Origin: Glaciecola sp947496235 | Lineage (GTDB): Bacteria; Pseudomonadota; Gammaproteobacteria; Enterobacterales; Alteromonadaceae | DNA: 64,000 nucleotides | NCBI RefSeq assembly: GCF_050306235.1 | Contig: NZ_JBLWFH010000014.1 | Location: 1-64,000 of the forward strand | Reading direction: 5' to 3' | Shown here: positions 54,685-63,237 of the stretch, piece by piece | Position numbering within the stretch: position 1 is the stretch's first letter | Layout: the number at the start of each line of letters is the position of its first letter | Translations under genes and position numbers: made by a program | The notes under the pieces: model-generated | Database searches by the model: none | The model's input: the letters and a program-made list of their open reading frames with translations, nothing else | Told to the model about the DNA's origin: nothing

Positions 54685-55356
54685 CTAGAAGAAAAACGAA
54701 ACTGACATTGTGAACGTTAAGTTGTGAACGCTCTTTTCTTCGCCAATAATATCGCTATTAAATACATGATCACGTACATCAAATCGTACCGATAGATAAT
54801 CTGTAACAAGTAAACGATACCCAGCACCTGCCGAAATGGTAAATCTTTCGTCATCAGCAAATTCTGTATTGCCTGCACCTAGGGTGAAAAAGAAGTCCGA
54901 ATTGAAGACCCAGTTCTCACTAAAAAACACCTCACCATTTAGGTTGTAACCCATTGATAAATCGTAATAAACATAATCACGTTGGTCGTCAGTAAGAAAG
55001 GGGGCTCCACCTGACAACACTTCAAAACTGGTCTCTCCAGCAGTAGCTTGACCATAGCTAGCTTCGACAAAAAAGTTTTCATTAATATGGTATGCCAAGC
55101 GTGCACCGAGAAGCACATCAGAACCAAAATCTTCAATATTAATAACGCCAGCGAAAATGCCTATCTCTACGTTTTCGGAGTCAATGTCGAATTCGTCAAT
55201 GCTTCTACGTTCAACACCAGGATCAATTTCTGGTAACTCATTTTGTTGGGCATAAGTGACACCTGAAATGCTCAACAACACAAATACACTGGCGAACAAA
55301 ATAGAAAATCGGTTTTGTGGTTGGATAGGATAAAAATTGCTGAAAAATAAACTCAT
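54685..55356 (-). CDS. Outer-membrane beta-barrel protein
   Basis: A 223-residue exported protein. Residues 1-37 form the signal sequence (long, with FSILFASVFVLLSISGVTYAQ), followed by an eight-strand OmpA-like barrel (IGIFAGVINIEDFGSDVLLG, RLAYHINENFFVEASYG, YDLSMGYNLNGEV, YRLLVTDYLSVRFDVRDHVF) ending FTMSVSFFF. AAGGTA precedes the ATG. It lies 12 bp from both neighbours in the run. Structurally related to the upstream gene product, which has a barrel with an added SH3 domain. Confidence 0.82.
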   Translation of the reverse strand: MSLFFSNFYPIQPQNRFSILFASVFVLLSISGVTYAQQNELPEIDPGVERRSIDEFDIDSENVEIGIFAGVINIEDFGSDVLLGARLAYHINENFFVEASYGQATAGETSFEVLSGGAPFLTDDQRDYVYYDLSMGYNLNGEVFFSENWVFNSDFFFTLGAGNTEFADDERFTISAGAGYRLLVTDYLSVRFDVRDHVFNSDIIGEEKSVHNLTFTMSVSFFF

Positions 55357-55368
55357 TGCAGTACCTTG

Positions 55369-56130
55369 TTAAAAATATATGCTAGCACCGACTAACCACT
55401 GGTCGATACGCTCTTGTTCATCTCTGTCGGTTTCCGCGATTAAACTGCGATATTCCGCTCGAATCAGTACGCCATCCATTAAATAGTAGCGAACGCCAAG
55501 TCCCACTTCATAATGACTACTGACCCTTACTTCGTCGCCAGATTGCACTAGATTAGCGTTGGGTGATGTGCGGATTTCACCTGTGCCCAAAGCTAAATAT
55601 GGACTAATTTTCCATTCAGGAAATACCGTATGTCGCATTCGCAGCGACCAAATTTTGTTATCTGAAAAATTCCCCAAAGCTTGGGTATAACTCGCGTCCA
55701 CACTTAGATTTTTAGTCCAAACCCAAGTTCCAAATAATGTTATGGCTGCTGTGCTATCGAGTGCGCCGCCCATCAGGCTGACTTCAAAATCTCGATTTTG
55801 GAAATCCTCGAAACTGCCTTCTCTTGGCATGAGTGCAACGCCGTCTTCCAACATAGTCGCACTTAGATCATCACTGTAGATCCAACCTTCAATTTCATCG
55901 TCTTCATTTCGGTGCGAAACTGTGCGAATTTTGTACCATTTGGTGCGCTCTTTTAAAATTTCAATTTGCTCGCCTTGGGCTATTACATGGAACACTGGAT
56001 ACTCTGATGCTGGGCCAGAATGCACATTGATATAGGGAGAGGTAACAGTGACCTTAAGTTCTTCCGCGTTGGCGACAACACTGATGTGTAACACAAACAA
56101 ACAGAATACTGTGGTAAAAAACCTCTTCAT
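55369..56130 (-). CDS. SH3-domain outer-membrane beta-barrel protein
   Basis: A 253-residue exported protein: signal peptide (1-22), a bacterial SH3 domain (about 25-95: SPYINVHSGPASEYPVFHVI and GWIYSDDL), then an eight-strand barrel ending QWLVGASIYF. SH3 domains of this type bind peptidoglycan or peptides, so the protein could join the outer membrane to the wall. The frame opens at 56199, overlapping the upstream gene, but the ATG at 56130, with a GAGGA site, gives a proper signal peptide and a 4-bp intergenic gap. Confidence 0.83.
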   Translation of the reverse strand: MKRFFTTVFCLFVLHISVVANAEELKVTVTSPYINVHSGPASEYPVFHVIAQGEQIEILKERTKWYKIRTVSHRNEDDEIEGWIYSDDLSATMLEDGVALMPREGSFEDFQNRDFEVSLMGGALDSTAAITLFGTWVWTKNLSVDASYTQALGNFSDNKIWSLRMRHTVFPEWKISPYLALGTGEIRTSPNANLVQSGDEVRVSSHYEVGLGVRYYLMDGVLIRAEYRSLIAETDRDEQERIDQWLVGASIYF

Positions 56131-56134
56131 CCAA

Positions 56135-58822
56135 TCAATCCTCGGGCGCATCAAATGGGTTGTTATAATATTGGCCACCCACGTCCAGCCATTCTGCAAT
56201 TAAGCGAAGTTCTGCGTCAGAAAGCCAACCTTGATGACTTCCACCGCTGGCAAAAGGTGCAAAGAACCTGCCACTATTTATAGCACCAGACGGGCGCATA
56301 CTGGAAGCTACGTTGACTGTTTCTGTGACAGGAATAGGATTACCTTCACTATCCAATATAAATTCACCTTCTTCATCCACTTCAAATACCGGATTACCTT
56401 GAGCATCTAGTACAGGAATTTGACGATCCAATAAGGCGCCATCGACAATTTCTTGTTCTTGGTCATTGTTCATTAACTCTCTATAGCTAGTCATGAAATC
56501 GTTATCTTCTGGCGCAGGCGTTTCGGACAAATCAAGTTGTCCAGCTGGCACCTGTAGCATGTCATTGGCATCTGCTGGACTATGACAACTGACGCAAGTA
56601 TTGTCAGAAATCACGTTTAATTGTTCATCCAATACTTGGCGAGGCAATGCAAATAAGGGCGCTATATGGTCAGGGTAGTTAATCACTGAACGACATAAAG
56701 CGGTCCAATTTTGCGCACAAGCTTGGGATATAGGGAGTGGGGTTTGCAAGTCAGCATAGGCTAGGCTAAATGATGCGCTTGGGGTATCAGTGCTTGGATC
56801 TGTCCAAACGTCTTCGAAAATCGGATCTGACGTCAATCTTGCCACACCTTGAATACGCGATAAGGTTTGCGCCATGGTCTCACCAAGGTCAGCAAATAGC
56901 GCGGGGTTAGCGCCAGGAAAACCTACACCTGTACTAGGCGCACCAGCATTAATAGAAGGCGTTTGAGCATCTATTCGACCGTGTGGTGCTTCTCCGGTTC
57001 TTTCGTGACATCCGATGCAGGTTTTACGTTCACCAGGCATCAGTTGTAGCCAGTTGTTATGACGCGGGGTTATTCGCTTTCCATCTTGATCTACAACACT
57101 GACAAAGAACGGAATATTAGCGGGAATAGCGACTTCCACCGAACCATCAGGTTGAATTGGCGTGTACCCTACGATTTCTCTTAGTAGCTGATTGCGAGAA
57201 CGGCCAAAGGCCGCACGATTAAAATCTCTTACATCACGATCAGGAATAGAAACGCTTTTCACTATTCGTAAAAAACGGGCAGGTCTTTGCTGCGCAGTGG
57301 TTTGCGATGGATTAGCGGTTGTTGCAAGCCCAAAAGGACTGGTATCTATTTCATCTACTTGATAGATACTCTGGATATGCAACACACCTAAGCCTTCGTC
57401 AATTAACGCGGTATTGCTGCGATCTATAGTTGTTTCAGGATTTGCAGGGAATGGTTTGGCTTCCATTGCCAAAATTTCACTCACTACACGGTCTTCTATG
57501 GGTAAACCTAGGGACAACTGGGTATCTTCAATGGGGTCGTACATCCAAACCCCATATACCGGAGGAGCTTGCTCATAGCCTTCTGCGTTAATATTTTCTT
57601 CGCTGCAGGGCGCTATTGTGCGCGCCGCATCTTCTGGGCTACCCTCTGGCAATGGCGTGTATAATCGGCACTGACTCCAACTGTATAGGATTCGACCGCT
57701 ACCGTCCCACAAAGGATATAAGGCGTTGATAAATCCTGGTGGCGACACTTCGCCGGTTAACACTATGCCGTCAAACAAGGCGCTCTGCTGCGCTGGTCCT
57801 TGCAATGAACTCATAGATGCAATTGGACGGTTGTAATCAATAAAGTTTTCAATGTCTATGGTGACATAATCAGTACCAAAACGATTATTCTCAAATGAAT
57901 TAATCCCCATCAAGATTTGTCCATCTGGGGTAACGCTAGCTTTGGCATACTGCACGTCATCGACATAATCGGAAAGATTGTGACTATGTCTACCGTACAT
58001 GATCTCTAGATCACTGCCGTCCGGATTCATTTGATAGAGATTTAACCCTTTGTTTCCGTTGGACTGATCCCAGCGGCTGAACAAAAGTTTTCCATTGGGT
58101 AGAATCAGAGGATCAAGGTCATGACTTTGGTTAAAGGATATTTGCTGAATATTACTACCGTCAGGATCCATGATATGTAATACCGACGCTAGGGCATCCA
58201 GTCCTTCTTCTAACCCTGAATATTGCGGTTTGCCTTCATCTAATAAACGTGACTGATTACCTCGTTGGCGATTCGAACTAAACACTATTCTGCCATCAGC
58301 TAAATAGACAGGACCCGTATCGTCGCCAGCTTCAGCTACTATATCACTTGAAATAATTCGCATTAGAGTGTCGGTTTGTCTGTCGTACTCCCAAATGTTC
58401 CACGTGGGGAGCTCTTCCATACCAACCAATTCTGGCGCCCTGACACTAAAAATTAATTTGTTCCCAGAGTAGTCGCCCTTTAAATCTTTAATGTCTATTG
58501 GTAGCGGATTACCTTGGTCATCTAAAGCGTCAGGAAATAGTCGCTCACTGATATTAACGGGAACAGCGGACGCATTGGCGCGTTGTTTGATATACAGGGT
58601 CGCGCCAGGTATAAATTGTGTTGGATCAGCAATGTCACGAATGGGTTCACCTTCAGATACAGCAAGGTCTCTTTCGATATAGGCGACAGGGACGTCAATT
58701 ACGACAGGATCAGGTTCCTGATTCTCAGTGTCACCAATAGAACCGCCACAACCTGCTAACACTATTAGCAAGCTGGTACTGAGGAATGCCCTAGTGACAT
58801 TAAATTGGCGATTTATTGACAT
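56135..58822 (-). CDS. HzsA-related beta-propeller/c-type haem lipoprotein
   Basis: An 895-residue lipoprotein (lipobox LAGC, Cys25). The N-terminal half is a PD40/TolB-like propeller (ADGRIVFSSNRQRG, MDPDGSNIQQISF, DPLILPNGKLLFSRWD), as in the HzsA-related family named after the hydrazine synthase alpha subunit. The C-terminal third carries two CxxCH haem c motifs, CIGCH (602-606) and CVSCH (743-747). Family members occur widely outside anammox bacteria, so hydrazine chemistry should not be inferred. It heads the 15-gene minus-strand run and faces the other haem-protein genes across the divergent region. Extracytoplasmic electron transfer is likely. Confidence 0.83.
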   Translation of the reverse strand: MSINRQFNVTRAFLSTSLLIVLAGCGGSIGDTENQEPDPVVIDVPVAYIERDLAVSEGEPIRDIADPTQFIPGATLYIKQRANASAVPVNISERLFPDALDDQGNPLPIDIKDLKGDYSGNKLIFSVRAPELVGMEELPTWNIWEYDRQTDTLMRIISSDIVAEAGDDTGPVYLADGRIVFSSNRQRGNQSRLLDEGKPQYSGLEEGLDALASVLHIMDPDGSNIQQISFNQSHDLDPLILPNGKLLFSRWDQSNGNKGLNLYQMNPDGSDLEIMYGRHSHNLSDYVDDVQYAKASVTPDGQILMGINSFENNRFGTDYVTIDIENFIDYNRPIASMSSLQGPAQQSALFDGIVLTGEVSPPGFINALYPLWDGSGRILYSWSQCRLYTPLPEGSPEDAARTIAPCSEENINAEGYEQAPPVYGVWMYDPIEDTQLSLGLPIEDRVVSEILAMEAKPFPANPETTIDRSNTALIDEGLGVLHIQSIYQVDEIDTSPFGLATTANPSQTTAQQRPARFLRIVKSVSIPDRDVRDFNRAAFGRSRNQLLREIVGYTPIQPDGSVEVAIPANIPFFVSVVDQDGKRITPRHNNWLQLMPGERKTCIGCHERTGEAPHGRIDAQTPSINAGAPSTGVGFPGANPALFADLGETMAQTLSRIQGVARLTSDPIFEDVWTDPSTDTPSASFSLAYADLQTPLPISQACAQNWTALCRSVINYPDHIAPLFALPRQVLDEQLNVISDNTCVSCHSPADANDMLQVPAGQLDLSETPAPEDNDFMTSYRELMNNDQEQEIVDGALLDRQIPVLDAQGNPVFEVDEEGEFILDSEGNPIPVTETVNVASSMRPSGAINSGRFFAPFASGGSHQGWLSDAELRLIAEWLDVGGQYYNNPFDAPED

Positions 58823-59524
58823 AATCCCACCTACTTTTCACAATTGAGACAGCTGTAGCAATAACCACACCCAATTTGCAAATCCTAGCGGTATTATTTT
58901 GCCTTATGAAGTGTCTCAAAGTGCCGACAGCTTTGTCTATTGGCCTAAAAATTAAAAAATGTTTTTTCGACTAAAATAGTCTCAGCTCAATAAACTCAAT
59001 ACAATTGCGGTATTGATTATTAGGAATATATATTCATAACTAAGATTATGAAACCGAACCTTTAATTCACATTTAATATAAAAATTTAGAATTAAATAAT
59101 GAATTGATATAGAAATAGCGCAATTTAGTTCTCTAATGCCTGACAGGTAGCCGTTAAAGACGTTTACCTTTTCTAATCTAACCGTCTGAATTTACTTAAT
59201 ATTATCTCTTTCTTTGTGGCAATTATCAGTCAATATGTCTGAATTTAGAGACACATAATTCTTGACGAAACAGCATTTTATTAGAAAAGTAATTAAAAAT
59301 CATACGCTTAAACGAATAGGCATGATAATTGATAAAAGCATTTCCTATTAATAAACACAGGCATAGTCAACTTAAACAGTATTGTTCAATTAGTTTTTTG
59401 GCTGAGTAAAAAGCCAACACCTTTTAATCGAAAGTTATTAGTTTATAGACCCAAGAAGATTCGCCGATAACCTATGGATAGTCGCGATTTTGTATAACAA
59501 AGTATCAAAATGGGAGTAAGCGAT
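58823..59524. promoter_or_regulatory. Divergent promoter region of the envelope/haem cluster
   Basis: A 702-bp AT-rich stretch with no credible coding frame, placed between the starts of the HzsA-related operon (minus) and the mono-haem protein operon (plus). It holds two dyads: TCAATAC/GTATTGA (58996-59016, 7-bp spacer) and TTCATAA/TTATGAA (59033-59052, 6-bp spacer), about 36 bp apart. Both could bind dimeric regulators. The size suggests long leaders or complex control. Confidence 0.5.
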
Positions 59525-60763
59525 ATGCAAGGTTCAAAAAAATTGGTTATCGGTAAAGCAAAAAATATCGTGGCGAACTTAATCGTCGCGGTCGGTATTT
59601 TGAGCGCTTCCTCAATTGCTTTAGCTGATAGTGTATCCCAAGCTAAACGCATGCATGATCGCCTTGCTGGCGTTCCTCCTACTGAACAAATTTTGCAACA
59701 AATGGCCGGATTAATTGAGGCTGGGCAACCCGAACAAGCCGCATTTTTAGCCATGGAAAACCCAGCCTTTTACAATGTTACATTAAAAAATTGGATCACT
59801 CCCTGGACGAATGAAGAAGCCGACGTTTTTGCACCTTTAAATGATTATACTGCCACTGTGATAGGCATTATTAGAGACGATATCGATTTTCGACAAATTT
59901 TGACTGGCAATATAATCTATTCTGCTCCTAGTGTTTCAGGCATTCCAACTTACTCAAACTCCAATAATGCCCATTACGAAGCACTTGAAAATAACGGCAT
60001 CGACCTTGCCTCAAATTTAGTTCAACAAACCCAATCCTCAGTCACAGGTTTACCCGCGCAGGCTACGGCTGGCGTTATTACAACTAGGGCAGCGGCGAAA
60101 TCATTTTTCAAAGACGGTACCAATCGCGCAATGTTCAGATTTACTTTGATAAATCATATGTGTACTGATTTAGAAGCGTTAAAAGATACCAGTTTACCGC
60201 CAGATAGAATTCGCCAAGATCTTAGCCGTAGCCCAGGAGGTGATAGCCGAATTTTTGCCAACTCTTGCTCCGGCTGTCATACCGGCATGGATCCCTTAGC
60301 ACAAGCATACGCCTATTATGAGTATGAATATGATGTTCAAGGTGATCCAGAAGGAAACAATGGTTACCTAGCCTACAACCAAGATGGCCAAACTGATCCC
60401 GAAACGGGTTCGCGAGTGACGGCGAAACACAGAATCAATGCTAACAACTTTGAATTCGGTTATGTGATCGAAGACGACCGCTGGGACAACTATTGGCGCG
60501 AAGGTATTAACCAAACTCTTGGTTGGTCAGAACAACTACAAGGTTATGGTTACGGCGCCAAAAGTATGGGTGAAGAACTGGCTAACAGCCAACAATTTGC
60601 ACAATGCCAAGTGACAAAAGTATTTAAGGATGTGTGTTTGCGCAATCCACAAGATGTTAGCGATAGAAGTGTCATTGATGAGGCAACTCAAACCTTTATG
60701 CAAAACGGGTATCAGATGAAGCCTGTGTTTGCCAGTACTGCCAATTATTGCAAAGGGGAATAA
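59525..60763 (+). CDS. Exported mono-haem c-type protein
   Basis: A 412-residue exported protein with a signal peptide (about 1-35, ending IALAD). It has a single CxxCH haem motif, CSGCH (248-252), followed by MDPLAQAYAYYEYEYD; this CxxCHxxxDP...E..D pattern resembles DUF1588-type planctomycete cytochromes, but the rest of the sequence matches no family I can name. The ATG at 59525 is used because GGGAG lies eight bases upstream; the 59510 ATG has no such site. It is followed after 2 bp by the di-haem LamG gene. Confidence 0.75.
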   Translation: MQGSKKLVIGKAKNIVANLIVAVGILSASSIALADSVSQAKRMHDRLAGVPPTEQILQQMAGLIEAGQPEQAAFLAMENPAFYNVTLKNWITPWTNEEADVFAPLNDYTATVIGIIRDDIDFRQILTGNIIYSAPSVSGIPTYSNSNNAHYEALENNGIDLASNLVQQTQSSVTGLPAQATAGVITTRAAAKSFFKDGTNRAMFRFTLINHMCTDLEALKDTSLPPDRIRQDLSRSPGGDSRIFANSCSGCHTGMDPLAQAYAYYEYEYDVQGDPEGNNGYLAYNQDGQTDPETGSRVTAKHRINANNFEFGYVIEDDRWDNYWREGINQTLGWSEQLQGYGYGAKSMGEELANSQQFAQCQVTKVFKDVCLRNPQDVSDRSVIDEATQTFMQNGYQMKPVFASTANYCKGE

Positions 60764-60765
60764 TC

Positions 60766-63225
60766 ATGAAACTTAAGCATTATTTCAAGATCTTCTCTTT
60801 AGCTGCTTCAGTGGCATTATTGGTTGCTTGTGGCGGCAGCGAAACACAAGTGCAAGAAAACCCGATTCCACCACCTGCTAGACAACCAGTGCAAAACTAT
60901 AATGGACCAGCGGCTGCCACTGAAGACGTGCAAAACTTTAAGCTTAATGTTTGGGACAATATTGCCACCGATGATAAATGTGGCGCTTGTCACACCCAGA
61001 ACAATCAATCTCCCGCATTTGCCAGAGACGATGATATTAATGAAGCTTATGCTATTGCCAATACTTTGGTAAATTTAGCTAGTCCACAAGACTCATTGCT
61101 AGTGACTAAGGTTGCAGGCGGACATAATTGCTGGCTAAGCAGTGATACAGCTTGTGCAGACTTGATGACCACTTGGGTTGAGGCATGGTTAAATACGGAT
61201 GAAAGCGCCAATGCCATAGTCCTAGAAGCGCCAGTACCTAGAGCTGTTGGTGCAAATAAAAACTTTCCTGAAAGTCCGGATCTATTCGCCGCAAATATAC
61301 ATCCGATTCTAGAAGCCCATTGTGGCGATTGTCATCAAAGTAGCGCCTCCATTCCTATTTCACCTTACATTGCATCAAGTGATTTAACCGAAGCATATTT
61401 AGCCACCATTTCTAAAATCAATTTAGATCAGCCTAGTGACTCCCGCATTGCGGCTCGCTTAAGAGATGAGTTTCACAACTGCTGGAACGACTGTGCAACT
61501 GACGCGCAAAGTATTATTGATGCAGTGCAAGCCATGTCTGACGCCATTCCAGCTACTCAGTTAGATCCTAATTTAGTTGCCTCAGATGCGGTATCTCTAT
61601 ATGAGGGAACTTTAGCAAGCGGCGGTGGACGTTTTGAAACTAACCTCATTGCCAAATGGGAATTTAAAACCGGCTCAGGCAATACAGCATTTGATACTAG
61701 CGGTATTTCACCTGCACTAGATTTAACAATTTCCGGTGATTATGACTGGGTCGGCGGCTGGGGAATTCAATTGCGCGGCGGTAAAGCTCAAGGCTCAACC
61801 ACCGCGAGCAAAAAAATTCATGATCTTATTGTTGCCACCGGTGAATTTTCTATTGAAGCCTGGATTGCACCAGCCAATGTGACTCAAGAAGGTCCGGCGC
61901 GAATCATTTCTTATTCAGGTGCCGATGACAGACGTAACTTGATGCTTGGCCAAACACTTTATAATTATGATTTTTATCTGCGCAATGTGAACACAGATGC
62001 TAATGGTGAACCCTCATTAAGCACTCCCGATGCTGAAGAGGATTTACAAGCAGCTCTACAGCATGTGGTGATTAACTATGACGGCACTAATGGCCGACGC
62101 ATATACGTTAATGGCCAGTTTACTGACGATATCGATAGTATTGAAGCTAGCTTATTAAATGATTGGGATGACAGTTTTGCGTTTGTAATAGGCAGTGAAG
62201 TCAGTGGTCGTTATCCCTTTGCTGGCACAGTTCGAATGGTGGCAGTGCACAATAGAACGCTGACCGACGAGCAGATTGTAAGTAACTTTGATGCAGGCAT
62301 TGGTCAACGCTTTTATTTAATGTTTGGTATTAGTGATGTGGTGAATGTGGCGCAAAGTTATGTGGTGTTTGAAGTTAGCCAGTTCGATTCGTACAGCTAT
62401 CTCTTTAGCGAGCCGTTTATTGTTAGCCTAGACCCAAATGCCAGCGTTGCAGATATCAATTTAACCGGTATGCGAATAGGTGTAAACGGTAGGGAAGAAA
62501 AGACTGGCCAAGTATTTGCCACATTAGATACATCCGTCGACGCTACTTCACCCAATGATTTGGGAGGGATTCCTTTATCTCGCCAAGGCACCATAATTCC
62601 GTTACAAAAAGGGCCTGAATTAGATGAGTTTTTCCTTACCTTCGATGTATTAGGCGACGCACAATCACAGAGAGTGCCTGCAGCGCCACCTGTGCCGGCA
62701 TTACCTCAAGACCTGACGGCGCAATCGGAAATCGGCGTAAGACATTTTGCTGAAATAAATGCCAGTATGGCCGCTTTAACTAACGTTAGCAGTCAAGAGC
62801 CTCAGGTGTTAGCGACCTATAACCAGTTACGCCAGCAATTACCAAGTGTTACCAATATTGGAAGCTTTTTAACATCTAACCAAATGGCGATTACCCAGTT
62901 AGCCATAAAGTATTGCGATCGTTTGGTGGAAGATAACCAGTTGCGCACATTGTACTTTCCAGATGTTGATTTCAGCTACAACGCCAATAATGGTTTTAGC
63001 GCTGGATTTAAAGATAATGTGATTTTGCCGTTAACATCAAAAATGCTAGGCCAAAGCATAGGCACTCAACCTGATCAGTTAATGGTAAACGCTGAAATAA
63101 GTAACCTTATTGACAGATTAGGTAGTTGCTCACAAACCAATTCATGCACCACTGAAACGACAGAAACTGTGGTCAAAGCAAGCTGTGCTGCTGTGCTAGG
63201 CAGTGCAGTTGTGACCATACAGTAA
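60766..63225 (+). CDS. Di-haem LamG-domain lipoprotein
   Basis: An 819-residue lipoprotein (lipobox LVAC, Cys22). Residues 60-245 contain two homologous haem modules: CGACH (72-76) followed by HNCW (120-123), and CGDCH (186-190) followed by HNCW (237-240), suggesting a repeated c-type haem unit whose distal ligand could be the His of HNCW. A LamG/concanavalin-like lectin domain follows (about 305-520: FSIEAWIAP, HVVINYDG and GTVRMVAVHNRTLTDEQI), and the C-terminal 290 residues are unassigned. The ATG at 60766 has an AAGGGG site. Two bases after the mono-haem gene, 12 bp before the Tat-exported gene: one operon. Confidence 0.82.
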   Translation: MKLKHYFKIFSLAASVALLVACGGSETQVQENPIPPPARQPVQNYNGPAAATEDVQNFKLNVWDNIATDDKCGACHTQNNQSPAFARDDDINEAYAIANTLVNLASPQDSLLVTKVAGGHNCWLSSDTACADLMTTWVEAWLNTDESANAIVLEAPVPRAVGANKNFPESPDLFAANIHPILEAHCGDCHQSSASIPISPYIASSDLTEAYLATISKINLDQPSDSRIAARLRDEFHNCWNDCATDAQSIIDAVQAMSDAIPATQLDPNLVASDAVSLYEGTLASGGGRFETNLIAKWEFKTGSGNTAFDTSGISPALDLTISGDYDWVGGWGIQLRGGKAQGSTTASKKIHDLIVATGEFSIEAWIAPANVTQEGPARIISYSGADDRRNLMLGQTLYNYDFYLRNVNTDANGEPSLSTPDAEEDLQAALQHVVINYDGTNGRRIYVNGQFTDDIDSIEASLLNDWDDSFAFVIGSEVSGRYPFAGTVRMVAVHNRTLTDEQIVSNFDAGIGQRFYLMFGISDVVNVAQSYVVFEVSQFDSYSYLFSEPFIVSLDPNASVADINLTGMRIGVNGREEKTGQVFATLDTSVDATSPNDLGGIPLSRQGTIIPLQKGPELDEFFLTFDVLGDAQSQRVPAAPPVPALPQDLTAQSEIGVRHFAEINASMAALTNVSSQEPQVLATYNQLRQQLPSVTNIGSFLTSNQMAITQLAIKYCDRLVEDNQLRTLYFPDVDFSYNANNGFSAGFKDNVILPLTSKMLGQSIGTQPDQLMVNAEISNLIDRLGSCSQTNSCTTETTETVVKASCAAVLGSAVVTIQ

Positions 63226-63237
63226 GGGGTTGACAAA

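Noticed and set aside
56135..58822. True hydrazine synthase subunit
   Set aside because: Only the propeller/haem family relation is visible; the partner HzsB/HzsC proteins and anammox context are absent.
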